DNA of 64,000 nucleotides, from assembly GCA_030150405.1 (NCBI GenBank), contig JASLFU010000037.1, forward strand, positions 1 to 64,000, written 5' to 3'. The position numbers were made by a program, and so were the translations under genes. The notes under the pieces are model-generated. The model ran no database searches. It saw nothing but the letters and a program-made list of their open reading frames with translations, and had not been told where the DNA came from. Below, in pieces: positions 34,196 to 40,924 of this stretch (position 1 is its first letter; every line of letters begins with the position of its first letter). Origin of the DNA: Ignatzschineria sp. (GTDB lineage: Bacteria > Pseudomonadota > Gammaproteobacteria > Cardiobacteriales > Wohlfahrtiimonadaceae).

Positions 34196-35026
34196 TTACG
34201 GAGCATCAAAAAGAGTTTTTTGAATGGGGATTTTTATCTCACTCAGTTTCTCTCCATTAAAGAGCAGGGCAGGAAGCTCCCGAGGAAATTTGGAATTCAT
34301 TTCTTGGGGATGGCTCTTAAGCTCAGGAAGATAGAGTGCAAAGGCGTGTGGAATCTCTTCTAGCGAGAGGGTGGAGAGATAGAGCGCCCCATTTTTTAGC
34401 TCTCCAATAACTCTATTGCAAGATGGAGCAAAAGCTAAAGAGCTCAGTCCCGAGAGCCCTCGACCATCGGCTTTAAGATAAGCCTCCTTTCCCGACCAGA
34501 GCCAAAAGAAGCGCTCCATCTCTTTAAAATTTAAGGGAGAGTTTAAGAGCGATTCATCAAGTTTAGAGGGGGATCTCTCTTCTACGGTGGGGTTTAAACT
34601 TAAAATCCATGCGATCTCTTCTTCGGTGAAGGTGCGCTTTAAAAGCCCCGCAAAATTGCGCCGCTTGCAGATCGCTTCAAGATCTATCCCTACGGCAGGG
34701 GGCGACTTGGGGGCGATATTCTTTTGGGCAATTACAAGGGCGATCCAATCCCTACTGTGGGTGAGATTAAATCCTAAAGAGCTCTCTGGAATAAAAGGTT
34801 TATTGTGCGCCCCGATTCTAATCTCGGCATCAGGGTGCTGAAAGAGCTCTTCCAATATGTAAGCGAGTAGTGCTCGGCCTAACAGAAAGGAGTTTTGCCG
34901 TGAAGGCGCTCCAAAATTACGGCAATATTGGGGATAGAGCCTTTTTGCCCACTTTAGGGTGATTTTGTTAATTGGCGCTAAAACAAGACGAAAATTGAGC
35001 GAATGAGCGGGGGCTAGAGTTGGCAT
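34196..35026 (-). CDS. 4'-phosphopantetheinyl transferase (Sfp/AcpT superfamily)
   Basis: 276 residues. The Mg2+-binding motif VGIDLE (112-117; D115, E117) and W-SGKEAYLKADGRGL (177-189; E181, K185), plus FNLTHSRDW upstream, are the three signature blocks of Sfp-type enzymes. They transfer the phosphopantetheine arm of CoA to a carrier protein. No polyketide or peptide synthase is in view, so the target may be a fatty-acid or lysine-pathway carrier protein. Last gene of the ubiA operon; its start overlaps the adenosyltransferase by 13 bases. Confidence 0.9.
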   Translation of the reverse strand: MPTLAPAHSLNFRLVLAPINKITLKWAKRLYPQYCRNFGAPSRQNSFLLGRALLAYILEELFQHPDAEIRIGAHNKPFIPESSLGFNLTHSRDWIALVIAQKNIAPKSPPAVGIDLEAICKRRNFAGLLKRTFTEEEIAWILSLNPTVEERSPSKLDESLLNSPLNFKEMERFFWLWSGKEAYLKADGRGLSGLSSLAFAPSCNRVIGELKNGALYLSTLSLEEIPHAFALYLPELKSHPQEMNSKFPRELPALLFNGEKLSEIKIPIQKTLFDAP

Positions 35027-35631
35027 GATCTCTCCCAGAGTCGTTCATTGGTGTTGCTCAGTTTTGCGAGCCTTCGGGCGACAATAAAGAAGTAATCGGA
35101 CAGGCGATTTAAAAAGCGTAAAGTTGTGGGGTTGAGCGCTTCTTCTCTCTCTAATCTCCAGAGCGTGCGTTCTACTTTGCGGGTAAAGGCGCGTAAAAGA
35201 TGGCATTGTGCCACCACCTTCGTTCCCCCAGGGAGAATAAACTCCTTTAAAGGGGGAAGCGACTCATTATAATTCTCAATGAGCGATTCAATTCTCTTTA
35301 GAGATTCTGCTGAGATCAGGCTTATCTCCGGCATGGCTAATTCTCCCCCTATATTAAAGAGAAGATGTTGCAGCGCAATCCATTCGTGGCGAATTTTTTG
35401 CATCTTTTCCTGCTCGTTAGGCTGATCATTTAAGCGGGCAATCTCATCATCAAGAGAGGTTATCGCCACTCCGAGAAGAGCATTAAGTTCATCCACGAGC
35501 CCTATCGCTTCAATGCGGGGATGATCTTTAGGGAGTGCTCTTTTTCCTTGAATTTGAGTCATGCCTTTATCCCCAAGCTTAGTCACAATTTTTGAGAGCC
35601 GATGGCCACGGCGGGAACTCTTTTGGGTCAT
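35014..35631 (-). CDS. PduO-type ATP:cob(I)alamin adenosyltransferase
   Basis: 205 residues. N-terminal TKLGDKGMTQI corresponds to the ATP-binding TRTGDDGTT motif, followed by FILPGGTKVVAQCHLLRAFTRKVERTLWRL and LNRLSDYFFIVARRLA. It makes adenosylcobalamin from cobalamin and ATP. No B12-dependent enzyme or other cobalamin gene lies in the window, so it probably works on salvaged B12. Middle gene of ubiA - adenosyltransferase - PPTase, 26 bp after ubiA. Confidence 0.9.
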   Translation of the reverse strand: MTQKSSRRGHRLSKIVTKLGDKGMTQIQGKRALPKDHPRIEAIGLVDELNALLGVAITSLDDEIARLNDQPNEQEKMQKIRHEWIALQHLLFNIGGELAMPEISLISAESLKRIESLIENYNESLPPLKEFILPGGTKVVAQCHLLRAFTRKVERTLWRLEREEALNPTTLRFLNRLSDYFFIVARRLAKLSNTNERLWERSCQL

Positions 35632-35657
35632 ATCTGTTTTATCTTTAGTTATGGGGA

Positions 35658-36527
35658 TTAGAGATAATTAAGAAAGAGCCCTAAAAAGAGCGTTAATCCT
35701 ACCCAGTTATTGTGTAAGAAGGCCTCAAAACAACGCTGGCGATCGTGATCTTTAATCATGGTGATCTGATAGCTAAAGAGCCCTGCGGTAATGAATACTG
35801 CGAGTAGAAAATAGGGCGTTAACTGTAGAGAGAGGGCGATTCCAAGGAGAATAAGCACCATCACTATCTGTAGGCCAGCGATAATGTAGTAATCCCGCTT
35901 GCCTAAGAGTGCTTCAAAGAGAAGGGCTGAGGATTTTACATTGATCTTTTTATCATCTTCCCGATCGCTCATGGCATATTGAGTATCGTAAATTAAGGTC
36001 CAGAGAACATTTGCAAGCATGAGCCAAATCGCGACCATCGGCACACTGCCCTGAACCTCCATAAACGCCATCGGGATTCCAAAGGCAAAAGCAACGCCTA
36101 AATGGGCCTGCGGCAGGGAGTGAAAGCGCTTCATAAAGGGGTAAGAGAGCGCAATCAGTAGGGCAGGAATCGCTAATAAAATCGTTTTAAAGGAGAGAAA
36201 GAGCGCTAAAATAGCGGCAATCACCACAAGTAGAATAAGAAGAGCGGTCGCCTCTTTTAAAGTGACTTTCCCTGAAGTTAAGGGGCGCTCTTTGGTGCGC
36301 TCGACATGTTTATCGAAATCTCGATCGGCAATATCGTTAATTACACATCCTGCTGAGCGCATTACAAAGACTCCGAGCATAAAGATAATAAGTAATCCCG
36401 GTGTCGGTGCGCCTTCTGTTGCGATCCAGATCCCCCAAAGAGTAGGCCAGAGTAGGAGGTAAGAGCCGATCGGACGCTCTACTCGCATAAGCTGAAGATA
36501 GTAGGGGATATTTTTAATTTTTAACAT
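35658..36527 (-). CDS. ubiA: 4-hydroxybenzoate octaprenyltransferase
   Basis: 289 residues from the ATG at 36527, the length of E. coli UbiA; a start at 36590 would add 21 residues without a ribosome site. LMRVERPIGSYLLLWPTLWG, NDIADRDFD (64-72) and YDTQYAMSDREDD (180-192) are the two aspartate-rich prenyl-diphosphate/Mg2+ motifs. Membrane enzyme of ubiquinone synthesis that joins the polyprenyl tail to 4-hydroxybenzoate. No ubiC beside it. Confidence 0.95.
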   Translation of the reverse strand: MLKIKNIPYYLQLMRVERPIGSYLLLWPTLWGIWIATEGAPTPGLLIIFMLGVFVMRSAGCVINDIADRDFDKHVERTKERPLTSGKVTLKEATALLILLVVIAAILALFLSFKTILLAIPALLIALSYPFMKRFHSLPQAHLGVAFAFGIPMAFMEVQGSVPMVAIWLMLANVLWTLIYDTQYAMSDREDDKKINVKSSALLFEALLGKRDYYIIAGLQIVMVLILLGIALSLQLTPYFLLAVFITAGLFSYQITMIKDHDRQRCFEAFLHNNWVGLTLFLGLFLNYL

Positions 36528-36659
36528 ATGGTAGAATTTCCGCTTTAAACGTGAAGGATAGGAACTTAAGGCGTTGAAAATCAAGCTCATATAAAAAAAT
36601 TTTATGGCTCGATTGAATTTTTAAAATCGCCTTTTATGTCGTATTCTACTAAATTTAGA

Positions 36660-36850
36660 CTGTATAAAGAAAACAGCAAAGCTTTGGAAGTTAGGATTTA
36701 GTGAAGAATCAATCGCTTAGCTAAATTGGAGAAGGATCTCCCGTGCGGCAGACAGGTAGGATGTTTTTTTGATGGATGTTATCTGGCGGTACGCCCATCA
36801 AACTACAGGGATGTAGCTTTATACCCTACTTATGTATCACGACTCCCCCT
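36660..36850 (+). ncRNA. Candidate GGA-rich (Csr/Rsm-like) RNA segment
   Basis: Seven GGA triplets on the + strand within 126 bases (36686-36811). Two are displayed in hairpin tetraloops: GGAGA-AGGA-TCTCC (36728-36741) and CTACA-GGGA-TGTAG (36803-36816). The second contains UACAGGGAUGU, matching the in-vitro-selected CsrA ligand consensus UACARGGAUGU at all positions. No coding frame overlaps. Ends and promoter cannot be fixed. Could also be a leader read into the downstream terminator. Confidence 0.35.
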
Positions 36851-37150
36851 CACGCTGCAATGAATATTTTTAATTTCATTTCGGATTAATCTTTATCCCA
36901 TTCATTCATCAGCAGAAATTTTTAAATCCTTCTTAAGTTAAGAGTGAACTTTTTAGTTTTTTGAAAGTTATTGAAAAATAATCATAAATCTTTAAGTTCA
37001 CAGAGATAAATCCTTTTTTAGTGGCGCTAGCCTAAAAATTACAGGCGTTATTTTTTACCTCATTTCTCTTGCAAGAGTAGATGATAGACACTTTAGAGGA
37101 GGATCCCGATTAACAAGAGGGCTTTTAAAGGGGGAGAGTGTTCAAATCGG
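36851..37150. other. AT-rich gene-free stretch
   Basis: Continuation of the ubiA / 37265 intergenic region. It contains a perfect palindrome TCTTAAGTTAAGA (36931-36943), and at 37093-37135 further GGA triplets (GAGGAGGATC; GGGGGA). A weak TTGCAA-N17-TTTAGA promoter-like pair starts at 37069. No gene seen. Confidence 0.35.
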
Positions 37151-37198
37151 GCTCAGCCAACTCAACTGCAGGATGCAAGAGGTTGGCTGAGCTTTTTT
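37151..37198 (+). terminator. Strong orphan terminator with a GGA hairpin in its loop
   Basis: Perfect 11-bp stem GCTCAGCCAAC/GTTGGCTGAGC, then T6. The 20-nt loop holds a smaller hairpin TGCA-GGA-TGCA (37167-37177), giving CAGGATG, the repeated CsrB core motif. No + strand gene lies upstream back to 34003, so the terminator must end a non-coding transcript or act as an attenuator before the gene at 37265. Confidence 0.85.
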
Positions 37199-37264
37199 AT
37201 GGCCTTCCCCTTTCCATGATAAAATAGCCCCTCCATCTCTGGCCGTTTTAAGGATTGATAATCG

Positions 37265-38338
37265 ATGATGATCGACACCGCACATTTAGAGTTTCCCGCT
37301 TCTTACAAGCCCTTTACTATTAGCGCTGCTACTCTTGCACGATGGGCAATGAGTTGTCACTATCCCTTAATGGGTGAGAAGATCCTCTTTGGAATTCGAG
37401 GAGCGACACTACTGCATTCCGATACAAAAACCGAGGTGGACAAAAACGTGCCGGAAGAGGGGATCCGTTTTCAGGAGAATGAGGGTGAGGCGTATGGCGT
37501 TTGGGGGAATCGTTTTACCTTACGAGAGGTTGTGCCTGATGGGGAGCATTTCTGTTGTCTTTTAGGGGTATGGGATCGAAAAAAAGGGAAGATTGCGCTC
37601 TTTCCCGCTTCTACTGTGCCCCATAAGATGTGGCAACAAAAACAGATTGAGAACCCAGAGAAACAGATTGCTAATCTCTTAGGTCCGGGGGCTTATCGTT
37701 ATATTGTAGGTGCCCATGAGCCTGAAGGGGAGGGGCGAGCTTTTGAAGAGGGAGCTTTTCGTCTAAGCCGTTTACAACCGGTAGTTGCTTGGCGCTTTTA
37801 TGAGGCGAATCACCAGTTTTCGGCCGATAAAGCAACGGCAACCCTCTCTGTGGTGAATGATCATATTCATAGCGCGCAATCGACCTCAAGACCAACGGGA
37901 ATCAGTTTTTCATCTGCCGGTTGTCAGGTGATTGAAGGGGATCATCTACCGCCTAATGCGCCCACAGGATTTTATCAACGCTTTCGCCAATTTGCAGGGC
38001 AATCCTTTATGCCGAGCGAATTTGAAATTGGTTTTCCTTATCAATATCTCTTAACTTCTAGTCGCCATTTAGAGGCGATTACTCAAGGGATTGAGCCGCT
38101 CCGTCTACTCCAAGGCTCCCGGGGGATGTTAGTGCGTTCTCTGCAGGAGGCTTTAATGGCTCGAGGATTCCTCGATGAAAATCTGATCGACAAAGGCGAT
38201 TTTAACGGGGCTACAGCCTTTGCGCTCTACCGTTATCAGCAGGCAGAGAATTTGCGGGCAGATGGTATTGCTACAGAAAACCTACTTAAAAGGCTGGGCA
38301 TCAGCTCCTTTGGAAGCATTATGGATAGCATCAGGTAG
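37265..38338 (+). CDS. Peptidoglycan-binding-domain protein of unknown function
   Basis: 357 residues with no clear signal peptide. The C-terminal part (about 283-345: GSRGMLVRSLQEALMARGFLD...GDFNGATAFALYRYQQ) is a PG_binding_1 domain. The N-terminal 270 residues are not a family I can name; they contain GPGAYRYIVGAHEP and H202-x14-SSAGCQV with C220, an arrangement reminiscent of, but not equal to, the His/SHGC active site of L,D-transpeptidases. A cell-wall enzyme or effector is possible. It follows the orphan terminator and has its own terminator. Confidence 0.7.
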   Translation: MMIDTAHLEFPASYKPFTISAATLARWAMSCHYPLMGEKILFGIRGATLLHSDTKTEVDKNVPEEGIRFQENEGEAYGVWGNRFTLREVVPDGEHFCCLLGVWDRKKGKIALFPASTVPHKMWQQKQIENPEKQIANLLGPGAYRYIVGAHEPEGEGRAFEEGAFRLSRLQPVVAWRFYEANHQFSADKATATLSVVNDHIHSAQSTSRPTGISFSSAGCQVIEGDHLPPNAPTGFYQRFRQFAGQSFMPSEFEIGFPYQYLLTSSRHLEAITQGIEPLRLLQGSRGMLVRSLQEALMARGFLDENLIDKGDFNGATAFALYRYQQAENLRADGIATENLLKRLGISSFGSIMDSIR

Positions 38339-38378
38339 TTTAAAACCCTTAATGTCAGCATTTGATTGTGAGAGGAAG

Positions 38379-38402
38379 AGCGCGTCTAAAACGCGCTTTT
38401 TT
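38379..38402 (+). terminator. Terminator after the PG-binding protein
   Basis: AGCGCGT/ACGCGCT stem, CTAAA loop, T6. Confidence 0.85.
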
Positions 38403-38472
38403 GATTTCTGGTAATCTAAAAAGAGTCACACTTAAAAGACCAAAATTAATCTTCACGCGATGAGAGGAGCAG

Positions 38473-40281
38473 ATGGCAAAGAGACGCAAACGGGCGAATT
38501 GGCAGGCATTCCTCGATAAGATGCCGTTTTTACAATCCTTAAAAGGGTATAACTTCAGCAGTTTCCGCGGGGATCTCATGGGGGGCTTAACGGTGGGGAT
38601 GATCGCCGTTCCGCTCTCAATGGCGTTGGCGATTAACTCTGGCGTTCCCCCGCAATATGGGCTCTATACCACTATTGTGGCAGGGTTACTGATTGCAATT
38701 TTTGGGGGTTCTCGGTTTAATGTTTCGGGCCCTACGGCGGCTTTTGTGGTGATTTTACAACCGATCACCCATCAATATGGTTTAACGGGGCTCTTGTTAG
38801 CTTCCGCTATGGCGGGGGTTATTCTTTTTGCGATGGGACTCTTTAAATTGGGGAGAATGGTTCATTTTGTGCCCCATCCTGTGACGGCAGGATTTAGTAC
38901 CGGTATTGCGATTGTTATCGCTTTAACACAGATTCCTGATCTCTTTGGGACAGAGCCTCTGATCCCAGCTACCGATTTTATCTCGCGGTTTGCTTCTATC
39001 TGGGAGATGGCCTCTCGTATCTCATGGGTGGATCTTGGCCTTGGGCTCTTTACTTTATCGGGGCTCATTCTTCTTCCCCGTATTTTAGGCAATATTCCTC
39101 CCCATCTAATTGTATTGGGTGTCAGCGCGCTTTTAGGCGTTTTTCTCACGAATCAGGGCTATGATATTCGCACTATTCAGACCGTTTTTAGCTATGAGAT
39201 TGAGGGGGAGACGTTTTGGGGAATTCCCGCTTTTTTACCTGAGTTTAATCCCCCCTGGAAAGATGCTGGCGGTCACTCAATTATCACCTTAGAACTTATT
39301 CGGGATCTTCTCCCAAGTGCTTTTGTTATTGCGATCTTAGGGGCTATTGAGTCGCTTCTATGTGCAGTTGTGGCTGATGGAATGAAAAACACTCGGCATA
39401 ATCCAGATGCTGAACTTATGGGGCAAGGGGTGGGGAATATGGTTGCGCCCTTTTTTGGCGGGTTTGCGGCCACAGGCGCTCTTGCACGAACAGCAGCCAA
39501 TATTCGTGCCGGCGGAAAAACTCCCTTAGCCTCGGTGATCCATGCGATTTTTGTGCTCTTAACGCTGCTCTTTTTTGCACGCTTTTTAGGGTATCTTCCT
39601 ATGGCAAGTTTAGGGGGAATGCTGTTAATGGTGGCGTGGAGTATGGCGGATGTACGTTACTTTAAAGAAACCATAGAGATGGCGCCGCGGCAAGATCTTA
39701 TTGTACTTTTTACCTGCTTAATTTTAACCGTTGTCTTCGACATGGTGGTAGCGGTTGCTGTGGGAATGGTGCTCGCTAGCTTCCTCTTTATGGCGCGTAT
39801 GACAAAAATTACCGAGACAGAGTTCTTCACCGAGCTTGATGAAGAGGGAAGCGCAGAGGGAGAGCAAGCAGAGCGGGAGGCAGAAGCAGAAACAGCGCCT
39901 TTAGTGCTTCATTATGAGATTCGCGGCCCCTTCTTTTTTGGAGCGGCTCGTAAAACGGTGGAGTCGCTGGATCGTCTTCCCCATATTCACCGCAATATTG
40001 AGGTGATGATTATCCATCTTGCTCGGGTGCCGATGATCGACTTAACGGGGCTGATAGCCTTTAAAACGATGATCGAACGTCTGCAGTTAAAAGGTATTAC
40101 GGTGATCTTAACAGGCCTTAATAATGAGACGAAGGCCGTTTTAGGGAAGGCGGGACTCTCGCCGAAAAAGATGGAAGGTATCCATTGGGCGGCTTCAAAG
40201 GGTGAGGCCGAAGAGATCGCTCGTTCCCTTTGTGAGAGTTGCGAGTCCTCTGTATCGAGTGAAGATTTTACGAAAGATTGA
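38473..40281 (+). CDS. SulP-family anion transporter with STAS domain
   Basis: 602 residues. GGLTVGMIAVPLSMALAINSGVPPQYGLYT and FGGSRFNVSGPTAAFVV are SulP signatures; about 12-14 helices are followed by an acidic linker and a C-terminal STAS domain (about 480-590, with MIIHLARVPMIDLTGL). Such proteins carry sulfate, bicarbonate or dicarboxylates. GAGGAG precedes the ATG. Convergent with cadR, only 10 bp between stops. Confidence 0.92.
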   Translation: MAKRRKRANWQAFLDKMPFLQSLKGYNFSSFRGDLMGGLTVGMIAVPLSMALAINSGVPPQYGLYTTIVAGLLIAIFGGSRFNVSGPTAAFVVILQPITHQYGLTGLLLASAMAGVILFAMGLFKLGRMVHFVPHPVTAGFSTGIAIVIALTQIPDLFGTEPLIPATDFISRFASIWEMASRISWVDLGLGLFTLSGLILLPRILGNIPPHLIVLGVSALLGVFLTNQGYDIRTIQTVFSYEIEGETFWGIPAFLPEFNPPWKDAGGHSIITLELIRDLLPSAFVIAILGAIESLLCAVVADGMKNTRHNPDAELMGQGVGNMVAPFFGGFAATGALARTAANIRAGGKTPLASVIHAIFVLLTLLFFARFLGYLPMASLGGMLLMVAWSMADVRYFKETIEMAPRQDLIVLFTCLILTVVFDMVVAVAVGMVLASFLFMARMTKITETEFFTELDEEGSAEGEQAEREAEAETAPLVLHYEIRGPFFFGAARKTVESLDRLPHIHRNIEVMIIHLARVPMIDLTGLIAFKTMIERLQLKGITVILTGLNNETKAVLGKAGLSPKKMEGIHWAASKGEAEEIARSLCESCESSVSSEDFTKD

Positions 40282-40291
40282 TGGAACTCAT

Positions 40292-40771
40292 CTATGAGAG
40301 ATGGGTATTTGGCACCCATTTCCGGGGTTCAAGCTGGTTAAGATCTTCTAAAATTGTGCACTCATCCGCCTCATGATTCTGCTCACAGCGCTCATGAATT
40401 TTAGCGAGCTGAGTCTTTAGCGCTTTAAGCTCCTCAATGCGGGCATCGATGTGGAGAAGGTGCTCGCTAATGAGCTCATTAATGGGGCGACACCCCTCTT
40501 TTTTCTGCGCTGCATCGATCAGTTGATGAATCTCAGCATGGCTCATATCAAAGGCGCGGCAATTACGAATAAGCAGTAGCCGCTCTAAATGATGTTGGCG
40601 GTAGATGCGATAATTGTTAGGGGCGCGTTCTGGTTCGGGAAGTAGCCCCTCTTTTTCAAAATAACGGATAGTCTCTACAGGAATTAAACTCGCTTTCGAT
40701 AACTCCCCTATACGCATCGCCAGACTCTTTTTAGCCATATTTTTATGCTTTAAATGTTCTAGCTTATCCAT
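40292..40771 (-). CDS. cadR: MerR-family Cd/Pb/Zn-responsive regulator
   Basis: 159 residues. Starting at the ATG at 40771, which has GAGGAG upstream; the conserved MRIGELSK begins only at residue 19, so a shorter form from 40717 is conceivable. The MerR helix-turn-helix (VETIRYFEKEGLLPEPERAPNNYRIY) is followed by a dimerisation coil. C94, C129 and C138 are at the positions of the metal-binding Cys of CadR/PbrR/ZntR. Divergent from the ATPase gene, whose promoter carries a fitting operator. Confidence 0.92.
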   Translation of the reverse strand: MDKLEHLKHKNMAKKSLAMRIGELSKASLIPVETIRYFEKEGLLPEPERAPNNYRIYRQHHLERLLLIRNCRAFDMSHAEIHQLIDAAQKKEGCRPINELISEHLLHIDARIEELKALKTQLAKIHERCEQNHEADECTILEDLNQLEPRKWVPNTHLS

Positions 40772-40814
40772 TTTCTCCTCTCTTTAAGCACAATTGCTTA
40801 TTTTGTAAATCGAT

Positions 40815-40845
40815 TTGACTCTGTAGTAACTATAGGGTGTGTAAT
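40815..40845 (+). promoter_or_regulatory. MerR-type promoter/operator of cadA
   Basis: -35 TTGACT (40815-40820) and -10 TGTAAT (40840-40845) are separated by 19 bp, the long spacer that MerR-family activators untwist. The spacer holds the imperfect palindrome ACTCTGTAG-TAA-CTATAGGGT (40818-40838), nearly the same as PbrR/CadR/ZntR operators. Confidence 0.88.
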
Positions 40846-40924
40846 GCGGGATAACAAATTTTATTCGTTATTGCTTAAATTGAGAGAGGCCTGTTGCGCA
40901 GTTGCAAAAGAGTAAGGAGTAGAG

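Noticed and set aside
36600..37198. tmRNA, RNase P RNA, 6S or 4.5S RNA in the ubiA/37265 gap
   Set aside because: None of the conserved core sequences of these RNAs could be seen, and there is no CCA-ending tRNA-like fold.
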